In this document: positions 43,236 to 52,187 of the stretch, piece after piece
Layout: each line of letters opens with the position of its first letter
Position numbering within the stretch: the first letter of the stretch is position 1
NCBI GenBank assembly: GCA_934465295.1
Contig: CAKSKU010000001.1
Coordinates: 248,001-312,000 of the forward strand
Direction of reading: 5' to 3'
DNA length: 64,000 bases
Origin: an uncultured Oscillospiraceae bacterium
Lineage (GTDB): Bacteria > Bacillota > Clostridia > Oscillospirales > Ruminococcaceae
Notes under the pieces: model-generated
Database searches by the model: none
Told to the model about the DNA's origin: nothing
What the model saw: only the letters and a program-made list of their open reading frames with translations
Position numbers and translations under genes: made by a program

Positions 43236-44660
43236 TTATTTTGTATGAATTTTGAACTCAAATTTGTCCTTTGGCATTTCGGTGGGAACTTCAACGGGAT
43301 ATTCGCCCGTGAAGCAGCCGTTGCAGAAGCCGCAGCCTGCATCCTCGGCAACCTTATTAAGGTTCTCAACGCTCAGATAGCCGAGCGAATCTGCACCTAT
43401 CTCCTTTGCTATCTCATCTATCGACATTCTGCAGGCGATGAGATTTTCACGGCTGTCGATGTCCGTGCCGAAATAGCAGGGGTTCCTGAACGGCGGACAG
43501 GAGATCCTCATGTGTATCTCCTTTGCGCCCGCTTCACGGATAAGGTTGACGATACGCTTCGAGGTCGTGCCTCTTACGATGCTGTCGTCAACGAGGATAA
43601 CACGCTTGTCCCTGACGGTCTCCTTAATGACATTGAGCTTTATCTTGACGGAATTTGTGCGCTCCGTCTGGGTCGGCTGGATAAAGGTTCTGCCGACATA
43701 GCGGTTTTTGATAAATCCTACTCCGTAGGGGATCCCCGATGCGTTGGCAAGTCCGAGTGCTGCATCAAGTCCGCTGTCGGGTACGCCGATAACTACATCA
43801 GCATCGACAGGGTGTTCCTGCCATAAGAATTCGCCTGCACGGAGTCTTGCTTTATGTACGCTGACACCGTTTATCACGGAATCGGGACGGGCGAAATATA
43901 CATATTCAAATACGCACATATGAGATGGTCTGCCGCAGTGTCTTCTGTCCGAACGGATACCGTCACGGTCGATGACTACAAGCTCGCCAGGGTCTATCTC
44001 ACGGACGAACTCTGCACCTACGCTGTCGAATGCGCAGCTTTCAGACGATACGAGCCAGCCGCCGTCAGCTGTTCTGCCGAGGCAAAGCGGACGGAAGCCG
44101 TCGGGATCTCTTGCTGCGATAAGCTTTGTCGGGGACATAACGAGGATAGAGTATGCACCTCTCAATTTGCACATTGCATTGGAAACGGCAACCTCGATAG
44201 ACGGGCAGCTCAGTCTTTCCTCTGTGATCGCATAAGAGATGACCTCTGTATCGTTAGTGGTGTGGAAGATCGCACCTCGCATTTCGTAGGTTTCACGGAG
44301 TTCTCTTGCGTTTACAAGATTTCCGTTATGGGCAAGAGCCATAGGGCCTTTGACGTGGCGCACAACGAGCGGCTGTGCGTTGCTTCGGTTGGAGCTGCCC
44401 GTGGTGGAATAGCGGACATGACCGATAGCGGCTGTTCCGCTGCCGAGCGATTCAAGTATATCCTTTGTAAAAACATCACGGACAAGTCCGAGGTCTTTAT
44501 GATAACTGAAAACGCCGTCATCATTCAAAACTATTCCGCAGGACTCCTGACCTCTGTGCTGGAGTGCATACAGACCCATATAGGTCTGCATTGCGGCATC
44601 GGTGCTGTTCGGGGTATAAACGCCGAAAACGCCGCACTCCTCATGAATACTATCAAACAT
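43236..44660 (-). CDS. purF: Amidophosphoribosyltransferase (catalytic)
   Basis: A 474-residue enzyme making phosphoribosylamine from PRPP and glutamine. After a short propeptide (MFDSIHEE) comes the nucleophile C9 in CGVFGVY, as in the B. subtilis type. The PRPP loop VILVDDSIVRGTTSKRIV and Fe-S cysteines near CPPFRNPC and CGFCNGC are present. It is 6 bases downstream of a second PurF-like gene. The glutaminase is intact here, unlike that of the neighbour. Confidence 0.95.
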   Translation of the reverse strand: MFDSIHEECGVFGVYTPNSTDAAMQTYMGLYALQHRGQESCGIVLNDDGVFSYHKDLGLVRDVFTKDILESLGSGTAAIGHVRYSTTGSSNRSNAQPLVVRHVKGPMALAHNGNLVNARELRETYEMRGAIFHTTNDTEVISYAITEERLSCPSIEVAVSNAMCKLRGAYSILVMSPTKLIAARDPDGFRPLCLGRTADGGWLVSSESCAFDSVGAEFVREIDPGELVVIDRDGIRSDRRHCGRPSHMCVFEYVYFARPDSVINGVSVHKARLRAGEFLWQEHPVDADVVIGVPDSGLDAALGLANASGIPYGVGFIKNRYVGRTFIQPTQTERTNSVKIKLNVIKETVRDKRVILVDDSIVRGTTSKRIVNLIREAGAKEIHMRISCPPFRNPCYFGTDIDSRENLIACRMSIDEIAKEIGADSLGYLSVENLNKVAEDAGCGFCNGCFTGEYPVEVPTEMPKDKFEFKIHTK

Positions 44661-44666
44661 AGGAAA

Positions 44667-46088
44667 TCATTCCTTTCCGTTCCAGCAGTATGTGCAGAGC
44701 TTGCAGCCGTCAAGTCCGATCGCCTTTATCGTTCCGTCAAGTGACTGGAATTCGAGCGAGGTGAGCTTTAAGCGGCGGCATATCTCTTCACGGAGAATTT
44801 TGCCTCTTTCGGTGTTTGTGTCACTGTATTCGTCGATATAATTAAGTCCGTCAGCGCCCTCCTGCTCATCGATTATCTGTCTTGCGATGAGTTCAAGCTC
44901 GGAGGTGCTGCGTGAGAAGTTCAGGTACTTGCAGCCGAACATTATCGGAGGGCAAGCCGAACGCATATGAACTTCCTTTGCGCCGTTTGCATAGAGGAAT
45001 TCGACCGTTTCACGCATCTGTGTTCCTCTTACGATGCTGTCGTCAACAAAGAGGAGCTTTTTGCCCTCGATAAGCTCGTGTACAGGGATAAGCTTCATCT
45101 TTGCGACTTTATTTCTCATAGACTGGCTGGTCGGCATAAAGCTTCTCGGCCAAGTCGGGGTATATTTTATAAACGGACGTGCGAACGGTATGCCGCTGCG
45201 GTTTGCATAACCGATAGCGTGAGGAATTCCCGAGTCGGGAACGCCGCAGACATAGTCAACATCGGGCAGGCAGCCTTTTTCGATGTCGTGTTCAGCCATG
45301 ATCTCGCCGTTTCTCGTTCTCATCGTTTCGACGGTCACGCCCTCATAAACAGAGTTCGGATATCCGTAATAAGTCCAGAGGAACGAGCATATCTTCATAT
45401 CCTTTCCGCCGCCGTAAAGCACTTCGCATTTATCCGAGGTGAGCTTTACTATCTCGCCGGGGAGAAGTTCACGATAAGTCTCATAGCCGAGCTTCTGGAA
45501 TGCGAACGATTCGAGGGAAAGGCAGAAGCCGTCGCTTCTCTTACCTATAATAATAGGAAGTCTGCCGAGCTTGTCCCTTGCGGCGATGATGCCGTCGCTC
45601 GTCATGAGCATAAGGGACATTGAACCTTCGATCTTTTCCTGCGCATATCTGATGCCGTCAACGATCGAGCTTTTCTGTGCGATAAGTGCGCCGATGAGCG
45701 AGCTGGAATTTACGTTTCCGCTGCTCATTACTTCAAAGCTTTCCGAGCAGCTGTTAAGTATCTCGTCGCAAAGTGCGGCGCTGTTTTTGATGATGCCGAC
45801 TGTGCAGACAGCGTACAGACCGAGCTTTGAACGAACGAGGATAGGCTGCGGATCGGAGTCGCTGATGCAGCCGATGCAGATATTTCCCCTCATTCCCTCG
45901 ATATCGCTCTCAAACTTCGTTCTGAAAGGTGAATTTTCGATCGAATGGATACTTCTCTGAAAACCGAGTTCGGGAGAATATGCGGTCATACCGCCTCTGC
46001 GAGTGCCAAGGTGGGAGTGATAGTCAGTGCCGAAGAAAACGTCGCTTATGCAGTCGTTGTGTGAAACTGCTCCGAAAAAACCGCCCAT
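44667..46088 (-). CDS. PurF paralog lacking the catalytic glutaminase cysteine
   Basis: A 473-residue paralog of PurF. It starts MGGFFGAVSHNDC: the position of the N-terminal nucleophile cysteine is Gly, so glutamine cannot be hydrolysed by the usual route. The rest of the class II amidotransferase fold, the PRPP loop LLFVDDSIVRGTQM and Fe-S cysteines (CPPIMFGC, CKLCTYCW) remain. It may work with ammonia, pair with the true PurF, or be regulatory; I cannot decide. It is directly upstream of purF, 6 bases apart, and 3 bases downstream of purC. Confidence 0.8.
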   Translation of the reverse strand: MGGFFGAVSHNDCISDVFFGTDYHSHLGTRRGGMTAYSPELGFQRSIHSIENSPFRTKFESDIEGMRGNICIGCISDSDPQPILVRSKLGLYAVCTVGIIKNSAALCDEILNSCSESFEVMSSGNVNSSSLIGALIAQKSSIVDGIRYAQEKIEGSMSLMLMTSDGIIAARDKLGRLPIIIGKRSDGFCLSLESFAFQKLGYETYRELLPGEIVKLTSDKCEVLYGGGKDMKICSFLWTYYGYPNSVYEGVTVETMRTRNGEIMAEHDIEKGCLPDVDYVCGVPDSGIPHAIGYANRSGIPFARPFIKYTPTWPRSFMPTSQSMRNKVAKMKLIPVHELIEGKKLLFVDDSIVRGTQMRETVEFLYANGAKEVHMRSACPPIMFGCKYLNFSRSTSELELIARQIIDEQEGADGLNYIDEYSDTNTERGKILREEICRRLKLTSLEFQSLDGTIKAIGLDGCKLCTYCWNGKE

Positions 46089-46091
46089 TGC

Positions 46092-46808
46092 TTATTCTCC
46101 GAAAATACGCTTCATCATTTCCTGATAAGCTTCCTCTACGCCGCCCATATCACGGCGGAATCTGTCCTTATCGAGCTTTTCATGGGTCTTGCTGTCCCAG
46201 AAACGGCAGGTATCGGGAGAAATTTCGTCAGCGAGGATAATTTTGCCGTGGAATCTGCCGAATTCGATCTTGAAGTCGATGAGGTCGATGCCGATATTCT
46301 TGAAGAAGCCGAGCATAAACTCATTTACCTTGAAAGCATACTTTGTGATGTCGTCGATCTCCTCCTGTGTTGCAAGTCCAAGACCGAGAGCATAGTAATC
46401 ATTGATGAACGGGTCGCCGAGGTCGTCGTTCTTGTAGGAGAATTCGAGTGTTGGTCTTTTGAGAGGAGTACCCTCTGCGATACCAAGCTTCTTGGAGAAG
46501 CTGCCTGCTGCAACGTTACGAACGATAACTTCGAGCGGAACGATCTCAACGTGCTTAACGAGTGTTTCACGGTCGGAAAGCTCTTCAACAAGGTGAGTAG
46601 GAACGCCTGCAGCTTCGAGCTGCTTGAACATAAAGTTTGTCATCTTGTTGTTGACAACGCCCTTGCCTCTGATAGTACCTTTCTTTTCGCCGTTGAAAGC
46701 GGTCGCATCGTCCTTGTAGTCAACGATAACGTAGTCGGGATCGTTTGTTGCGAATACTTTCTTTGCCTTGCCCTCATAGAGTTGTTCTGCCTTTACAATG
46801 TTTTCCAT
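46092..46808 (-). CDS. purC: Phosphoribosylaminoimidazole-succinocarboxamide synthase (SAICAR synthetase)
   Basis: A 238-residue enzyme joining CAIR and aspartate. LYEGKAKKVFATNDPDYVIV, the VPLEVIVRNVAAGSFSKK region and GKIILADEISPDTCRFWD are family marks. Length is normal. It follows purE by 30 bases with GGAGG upstream. purB, the next enzyme, is absent from the window. Confidence 0.95.
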   Translation of the reverse strand: MENIVKAEQLYEGKAKKVFATNDPDYVIVDYKDDATAFNGEKKGTIRGKGVVNNKMTNFMFKQLEAAGVPTHLVEELSDRETLVKHVEIVPLEVIVRNVAAGSFSKKLGIAEGTPLKRPTLEFSYKNDDLGDPFINDYYALGLGLATQEEIDDITKYAFKVNEFMLGFFKNIGIDLIDFKIEFGRFHGKIILADEISPDTCRFWDSKTHEKLDKDRFRRDMGGVEEAYQEMMKRIFGE

Positions 46809-46838
46809 AATTTATTCCTCCATTAATTTATTACAAAA

Positions 46839-47336
46839 TTATAAGCTGTTAAGTTCAGCCTGAAGCTTTGCATCCTTAGCCTTTACGCCCTCGAGCATAT
46901 CGGTCTTAGCCTTTTCAAGCTTTTCGGCAAGCGCATCGTCCGAGAGAGCGAGCATCTGGACTGCAAGGATAGCGGCATTTTTTGCGCCGTCGATAGCAAC
47001 GGTGGCAACTGGAATCCCGCTCGGCATCATGACCGTAGCAAGGAGTGCGTCCATACCGTCGAGGACAGCGGACTTGCAGGGAATACCGATAACAGGGATA
47101 GTCGTGTGACCTGCAACAACGCCTGCGAGGTGAGCAGCCATACCTGCGGCGCAGATAATTACGCCGAAGCCGTTTGCTTTTGCGTTTGAAGCAAACTCGC
47201 TTGCGAGCTGTGGGGAGCGGTGAGCGGACATAACGTGACATTCATAGGGAACGCCATAAGCCTTCAGCTCATCGATCGCTTTTTTGACAACGGGCAGATC
47301 GCTGTCGCTGCCCATAATGATAGCAACCTTTTTCAT
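46839..47336 (-). CDS. purE: 5-(carboxyamino)imidazole ribonucleotide mutase
   Basis: A 165-residue enzyme with IIMGSDSDLPVVKKA, SAHRSPQLASEFA and GMAAHLAGVVAGHTT. It is the first gene of the purine operon. No purK is present in the window; whether this PurE is class I (needs PurK) or class II (uses CO2) cannot be settled here. ATG follows AGGAGG. A promoter and a terminator-like leader hairpin lie upstream, suggesting attenuation control. Confidence 0.94.
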   Translation of the reverse strand: MKKVAIIMGSDSDLPVVKKAIDELKAYGVPYECHVMSAHRSPQLASEFASNAKANGFGVIICAAGMAAHLAGVVAGHTTIPVIGIPCKSAVLDGMDALLATVMMPSGIPVATVAIDGAKNAAILAVQMLALSDDALAEKLEKAKTDMLEGVKAKDAKLQAELNSL

Positions 47337-47380
47337 AAAAAACCTCCTGCAAAGCTATGCGAAAAATGTTTAGGGTCTTC

Positions 47381-47419
47381 AAAAAAATATAAAAAGCTGC
47401 GAAACGATAATTTCACAGC
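47381..47419 (-). terminator. Attenuator-like terminator in the purE leader
   Basis: GCTGTGAAA (47411-47419 on minus) pairs with TTTCGCAGC (47396-47404) including one G-T pair, then TTTTTATATTTTTTT, all before the purE start. A downstream TTTCGCATAGC could compete with the stem. This fits transcription attenuation; no known riboswitch was recognised. Confidence 0.6.
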
Positions 47420-47444
47420 ATTTTTGGCGTATAGTTACAGTAAT

Positions 47445-47473
47445 ATTATGAGAAAACGAGGGTTTGCGCACAA
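47445..47473 (-). promoter_or_regulatory. Promoter of the purine operon
   Basis: Minus-strand TTGTGC (47468-47473), 17-bp spacer, CATAAT (47445-47450), about 100 bases before purE. Confidence 0.55.
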
Positions 47474-47613
47474 TGAGAGGGATGAAAAAAACTCAAACAC
47501 GGCAAGATCCCCCTTTATATTTAATCAACTACTATTATTTTACTTTATTTTGATGACTATTTCAAGTCCTAATCGAAAATATTTTAAATTTTATATAAAT
47601 TACAAAATACATC

Positions 47614-47642
47614 TTGCAATTTCGCAATTGATATGTTATAAT
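47614..47642 (+). promoter_or_regulatory. Promoter of the ferredoxin gene
   Basis: TTGCAA (47614-47619), 17-bp spacer, TATAAT (47637-47642). Confidence 0.75.
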
Positions 47643-47693
47643 GACGAATATAGGAAAGCCCTATTTCCTAATACTTATGGGAGGTGTCATACT

Positions 47694-47864
47694 ATGGCAT
47701 ACAAAATTTCAGATGAATGCATCATGTGCGGAGCTTGTGCAGACGGTTGTCCCGTTGGCGCTATCACAGAGGGTGACGGCAAGTACGTTATCGACGCTGA
47801 TAAGTGCATCGACTGCGGAGCTTGTGCAGGTACTTGTCCTGTTGGCGCTCCTGCTGAAGCATAA
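47694..47864 (+). CDS. 2[4Fe-4S] ferredoxin
   Basis: A 56-residue clostridial-type ferredoxin: two CxxCxxCxxxCP motifs (C-IMC-GAC-ADGCP and C-IDC-GAC-AGTCP) bind two [4Fe-4S] clusters, giving low-potential electron carriage for pyruvate oxidation and hydrogen metabolism. The ATG at 47694 follows GGGAGG; longer frames upstream are not real. It has a promoter and a strong terminator, so it is monocistronic. Confidence 0.95.
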   Translation: MAYKISDECIMCGACADGCPVGAITEGDGKYVIDADKCIDCGACAGTCPVGAPAEA

Positions 47865-47876
47865 TTTAATTTAAAC

Positions 47877-47916
47877 AAAAACAGCGCTGTCGGTTTCGGC
47901 AGCGCTGTTTCTTTTT
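47877..47916 (+). terminator. Terminator after the ferredoxin gene
   Basis: ACAGCGCTG (47881-47889) pairs with CAGCGCTGT (47900-47908), then TTCTTTTTA. Confidence 0.9.
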
Positions 47917-47989
47917 ATGAGAATTTATAAAATACGGAACAACTCTATCAAAAGCTGTCCCCTTTTCATCAAAATTCCGAAACAGCCAT

Positions 47990-48024
47990 AATAATTCCGC
48001 ATTCCGAATTCCTAATTCCGAATT
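47990..48024 (-). repeat. Solitary ATTCGGA heptad array
   Basis: Inverted heptads (ATTCCGC-ATTCCGA-type units) lie between the ferredoxin and tuf terminators. No paired array is seen in the near left flank. Confidence 0.75.
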
Positions 48025-48066
48025 AAAAAAATCGCTCTTGCCGATCACTCGACAAGAGCGATTTTT
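48023..48066 (-). terminator. Terminator of tuf
   Basis: AAATCGCTCTTG (48029-48040) pairs perfectly with CAAGAGCGATTT (48053-48064). Read on minus it is followed by T-runs. Confidence 0.85.
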
Positions 48067-48104
48067 ACTTACGAATCAAACGTAATGTTAAAGGAATGAA
48101 TAAA

Positions 48105-49304
48105 TTATTCATTGATACCTGTAACAACGCCTGAACCTACTGTTCTACCACCTTCACGGATAGCGAAACGGAGGCCTTCTTCGATAGCGATAGGAGTGAT
48201 AAGCTCAACATCCATTGTTACGTTATCGCCAGGCATGCACATTTCCTTATCAGCAGGAAGTGTGATTACGCCGGTAACGTCAGTTGTTCTGAAGTAGAAC
48301 TGAGGTCTGTAATTATTGAAGAAAGGAGTATGACGGCCGCCTTCTTCTTTCTTAAGAACGTAAACCTGTCCCTTGAACTTTGTGTGGGGGTGAATTGAGC
48401 CCGGCTTACAAAGAACCTGGCCTCTTTCGATCTCGTTTCTCTGAATACCACGGAGAAGAGCACCGATGTTATCGCCTGCCTCAGCATAGTCAAGGATCTT
48501 TCTGAACATTTCGATACCTGTTACAACTGTCTTAGCTCTTTCAGTTGTAAGACCGATGATCTCAACTTCGTCACCTGTCTTGAGCTGACCTCTTTCAACT
48601 CTACCTGTAGCAACAGTACCACGACCTGTGATCGTGAATACGTCTTCGACAGGCATAAGGAAAGGAAGGTCTGCCTTACGGTCAGGTGTAGGAATATAAG
48701 AGTCAACAGCATCCATGAGTTCAAGGATAGGAGCGTAAGCAGGATCGCTGAGGTCATCAGGAGCCATAAGAGCCTGGTAAGCAGAACCCTTGATGATAGG
48801 TGTATCATCTCCGGGGAATTCGTACTTGTCAAGTGTTTCACGGATATCCATTTCAACGAGTTCGAGAAGCTCAGGATCGTCAACCTGGTCGCACTTGTTC
48901 ATGAATACAACGATGTAAGGAACGCCAACCTGACGAGCAAGAAGGAGATGCTCCTTAGTCTGAGCCATAGGACCATCAGTAGCAGCAACTACAAGGATAG
49001 CGCCGTCCATCTGAGCAGCACCAGTGATCATGTTCTTAACATAGTCAGCATGGCCCGGGCAGTCAACGTGAGCATAGTGACGGTTCTTTGTCTCATACTC
49101 AACGTGAGCTGTGTTGATCGTGATACCTCTCTCTCTCTCTTCCGGAGCAGAGTCGATGTTTGCGTAGTCCTTCTTCTCTGCAAGACCTTCGAGAGCGAGT
49201 GTCTTAGTGATAGCAGCTGTAAGAGTTGTCTTACCGTGGTCAACGTGACCGATAGTACCAATATTTACGTGGGGCTTAGTACGTTCAAAATGTGCCTTTG
49301 CCAT
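48105..49304 (-). CDS. tuf: Elongation factor Tu
   Basis: A 399-residue GTPase delivering aminoacyl-tRNA to the ribosome. GHVDHGKTTL (P-loop), DCPGHADYVKNMITGAAQMDG and NKCDQVDD are intact. C-terminal beta domains are complete. It is last in the rpsL-rpsG-fusA-tuf group but has its own promoter in the 103-base spacer after fusA. Confidence 0.98.
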   Translation of the reverse strand: MAKAHFERTKPHVNIGTIGHVDHGKTTLTAAITKTLALEGLAEKKDYANIDSAPEERERGITINTAHVEYETKNRHYAHVDCPGHADYVKNMITGAAQMDGAILVVAATDGPMAQTKEHLLLARQVGVPYIVVFMNKCDQVDDPELLELVEMDIRETLDKYEFPGDDTPIIKGSAYQALMAPDDLSDPAYAPILELMDAVDSYIPTPDRKADLPFLMPVEDVFTITGRGTVATGRVERGQLKTGDEVEIIGLTTERAKTVVTGIEMFRKILDYAEAGDNIGALLRGIQRNEIERGQVLCKPGSIHPHTKFKGQVYVLKKEEGGRHTPFFNNYRPQFYFRTTDVTGVITLPADKEMCMPGDNVTMDVELITPIAIEEGLRFAIREGGRTVGSGVVTGINE

Positions 49305-49351
49305 TGGAATTTCCTCCTTAGATAATATATAATGGGATTTATTATAATACT

Positions 49352-49380
49352 ATAATAACAGATTTGAAGCGAAAATGCAA
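49352..49380 (-). promoter_or_regulatory. Promoter of tuf
   Basis: Minus-strand TTGCAT (49375-49380), 17-bp spacer, TATTAT (49352-49357), about 50 bases before ATG. Confidence 0.65.
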
Positions 49381-49407
49381 GCTTTTTTATAAATTTTACT
49401 AAAAAAC

Positions 49408-51489
49408 TTATTCAGCCTTGCCTCTTGCGTTCATGATCTTTTCAGCAACGTTCTTAGGAACTTCTACATAGCTGTGCGGTTCCATTGTGTACTGACCGCG
49501 ACCCTGTGTCTTGGAACGAAGGTCGTTGGAGTAACCGAACATTTCAGAAAGCGGAACGAGAGCATCAACCTGAGCTGTTCCGTTGTTGATCTCCTGACCG
49601 AGGATCTGTCCTCTTCTGGAGTTGAGGTCACCGATAACAGTTCCCATAAAGTCCTCGGGAACGATAGCGGATACCTTCATGATAGGTTCGAGAATGCATG
49701 GGTTAGCCTTCTTCATAGCTTCCTTGAACGCCATAGAACCTGCGATCGAGAATGCCATTTCAGAGGAGTCGACTTCATGGTAAGAACCATCGTAAAGAGT
49801 AACCTTTACGTCAACTACCGGGTAACCTGCGAGGATACCGGACTTCATAGCGCCCTGGATACCCTTGTCAACAGCAGGGATGTATTCCTTAGGAATAGCG
49901 CCGCCGACAACTGCATTGATGAACTCGTAACCCTTACCGGATTCGTTAGGTTCAAGCTTGATCTTAACGTGACCGTACTGACCCTTACCACCGGACTGAC
50001 GAGCGTACTTGTGATCAACATCAGCAAGAGTCTTGACAGTTTCCTTGTAAGCAACCTGAGGTGCACCTACGTTAGCTTCAACCTTGAATTCTCTGAGAAG
50101 ACGGTCAACTATGATATCAAGGTGAAGCTCACCCATACCTGCAATGATCGTCTGTCCTGTTTCTTCATCTGTCCATGTCTTGAAGGTCGGGTCTTCTTCA
50201 GCAAGCTTTGAAAGACCGATACCCATCTTTTCCTGACCTGCCTTAGTCTTAGGCTCGATAGCGAGCTGGATAACAGGCTCAGGGAATTCCATGGATTCGA
50301 GAATGATCGGGTGCTTAGGATCGCAAAGTGTATCACCTGTTGTTGTATTCTTAAGACCAACGCAGGCAGCGATATCACCTGCATAACAGGTATCGATATC
50401 CTTTCTGTGGTTAGAATGCATCTGGAGGATACGTCCCATTCTTTCGCTGTTGTCCTTTGTAGCATTGAGGACAGTTGCACCTGCATCTACCTTACCGGAG
50501 TAAACACGGAAGTAGCAGAGCTTACCAACGAACGGGTCAGTTGCGATCTTGAATGCGAGAGCTGCAAATGGCTCTTCGTCAGAGGAAGGTCTTTCCTCTT
50601 CCTCACCTGTATCGGGGTTTACGCCCTTGATGTGAGGGATATCGAGCGGAGAAGGCATATAGTCAACGATAGCGTCGAGGAGCTTCTGTACGCCCTTATT
50701 TCTGTAAGAAGTACCGCAAACAACGGGAACCATTGTATTTGCGATAGTACCCTTACGGATACATTTCTTGATCTCATCAATGGTAATTTCCTCACCGCCG
50801 AGGTATTTTTCCATGATCTCATCATCCTGCTCAGCAACAGCCTCGAGCATAGCTTCGTGGTATTTCTGAGCCTTTTCAACCATATCGGCAGGGATATCTT
50901 CAACTCTGATATCCTTTCCGAGGTCGTCATAGTAAACGTAAGCCTTCATTTCAACAAGGTCAACAAGTCCCTTGAAGTCGTCCTCAGCACCGATAGGGAG
51001 CTGGATCGGAACAGCATTACACTTAAGACGGTCGTGCATCATATCTACAACGTGGTAGAAGTTTGCACCCATGATATCCATCTTGTTTACATATACCATT
51101 CTCGGTACCTGATATTTATTTGCCTGTCTCCAAACTGTTTCTGTCTGGGGCTCAACGCCGCCCTTTGCACAGAGAACCGTTACAGAACCGTCGAGTACAC
51201 GAAGTGAACGTTCAACTTCAACTGTAAAGTCAACGTGGCCGGGGGTGTCGATAATATTGATTCTATGACCTGCCCAGTGTGCAGTTGTAGCAGCGGAAGT
51301 AATTGTGATACCTCTCTCCTGCTCCTGTGCCATCCAGTCCATTGTTGCAGCACCGTCGTGAGTTTCACCGATCTTATGGTTTACACCTGTATAGAAAAGG
51401 ATACGCTCGGTTGTGGTGGTTTTACCTGCGTCAATGTGGGCCATTATACCAATATTTCTTGTATCTTCAAGTGAACAATCTCTTGGCAT
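49408..51489 (-). CDS. fusA: Elongation factor G
   Basis: A 693-residue GTPase driving translocation. AHIDAGKTTTTERILFYTG and DTPGHVDFTVEVERSLRVLDG mark the G domain; domains II-V follow in normal length, ending KNVAEKIMNARGKAE. AGGAGG-like site before ATG. It lies 36 bases after rpsG. Confidence 0.98.
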   Translation of the reverse strand: MPRDCSLEDTRNIGIMAHIDAGKTTTTERILFYTGVNHKIGETHDGAATMDWMAQEQERGITITSAATTAHWAGHRINIIDTPGHVDFTVEVERSLRVLDGSVTVLCAKGGVEPQTETVWRQANKYQVPRMVYVNKMDIMGANFYHVVDMMHDRLKCNAVPIQLPIGAEDDFKGLVDLVEMKAYVYYDDLGKDIRVEDIPADMVEKAQKYHEAMLEAVAEQDDEIMEKYLGGEEITIDEIKKCIRKGTIANTMVPVVCGTSYRNKGVQKLLDAIVDYMPSPLDIPHIKGVNPDTGEEEERPSSDEEPFAALAFKIATDPFVGKLCYFRVYSGKVDAGATVLNATKDNSERMGRILQMHSNHRKDIDTCYAGDIAACVGLKNTTTGDTLCDPKHPIILESMEFPEPVIQLAIEPKTKAGQEKMGIGLSKLAEEDPTFKTWTDEETGQTIIAGMGELHLDIIVDRLLREFKVEANVGAPQVAYKETVKTLADVDHKYARQSGGKGQYGHVKIKLEPNESGKGYEFINAVVGGAIPKEYIPAVDKGIQGAMKSGILAGYPVVDVKVTLYDGSYHEVDSSEMAFSIAGSMAFKEAMKKANPCILEPIMKVSAIVPEDFMGTVIGDLNSRRGQILGQEINNGTAQVDALVPLSEMFGYSNDLRSKTQGRGQYTMEPHSYVEVPKNVAEKIMNARGKAE

Positions 51490-51525
51490 AAATTAAACCT
51501 CCATAAATTGCAGCATTAAGCCGTC

Positions 51526-51996
51526 TTACCAACGGTAATGTGCAAATGCCTTGTTAGCTTCAGCCATCTTATGAGTATCTTCGCGCTTCTTGCAAGCACC
51601 GCCGGTACCGTTGATAGCGTCCATGATCTCAGCTGCAAGTCTTTCCTTCATGGTTCTTTCGCTTCTTGCTCTGGAATAGGTCGTGAGCCATCTGAGTCCG
51701 AGAGTCTGACGTCTTTCGGGACGTACCTCCATAGGAACCTGATATGTTGCACCACCTACACGGCGAGCCTTTACTTCGAGGAGAGGCATGATGTTTTCGA
51801 GAGCTTCATTGAATGCTTCGAGAGCGTCCTTGCCTGTCTTCTCTGCTACGATGTCGAATGCACCGTAAACGATCTTCTGAGCAACACCCTTCTTACCGTC
51901 AAGCATAATGTTGTTGATAAGACGTGTTACGATCTCAGAATTGTAAACCGGATCACACAAAACTTCACGCTTTGCGATTTTACCTCTTCTTGGCAC
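51526..51996 (-). CDS. rpsG: 30S ribosomal protein S7
   Basis: A 156-residue protein, the standard bacterial S7 length, starting at GTG (51996) because PRRGKIAKREVLCDPVYNSE must follow the initiator and GGAGGGA precedes it; the frame is open further upstream without a suitable start. S7 nucleates assembly of the 30S head. Confidence 0.97.
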   Translation of the reverse strand: MPRRGKIAKREVLCDPVYNSEIVTRLINNIMLDGKKGVAQKIVYGAFDIVAEKTGKDALEAFNEALENIMPLLEVKARRVGGATYQVPMEVRPERRQTLGLRWLTTYSRARSERTMKERLAAEIMDAINGTGGACKKREDTHKMAEANKAFAHYRW

Positions 51997-52082
51997 AGTT
52001 CTTCCCTCCTTCATAGAAATGATATCATAGGTACTCGTTTCATTCCACAATCTCTGCGATGACACGCACGTCCAATGCAGAG

Positions 52083-52126
52083 GTATTCATATATATTAAA
52101 ATGAATACTCCACATTCAATATGTGG
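52083..52126 (-). promoter_or_regulatory. Hairpins in the rpsL-rpsG spacer
   Basis: GTATTCAT (52083-52090) pairs with ATGAATAC (52101-52108), and CCACAT (52110-52115) with ATGTGG (52121-52126). The site, 190 bases between S12 and S7 genes, is where S7 represses translation in E. coli, so it could be a regulatory RNA; homology is not shown. Confidence 0.4.
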
Positions 52127-52187
52127 TTTCATTGAGTCATACTTCCAATGATATGCCAATTGTTTTAAGATTTTGTATTCTGCGCTA

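Noticed and set aside
42102..46826. Plus-strand open frames in the purine operon
   Set aside because: Each is the shadow of a recognised pur gene on the minus strand and lacks start signals.
47337..47440. Purine riboswitch before purE
   Set aside because: The conserved core junction sequences of the purine and ZTP classes were not found; only a terminator hairpin is visible.
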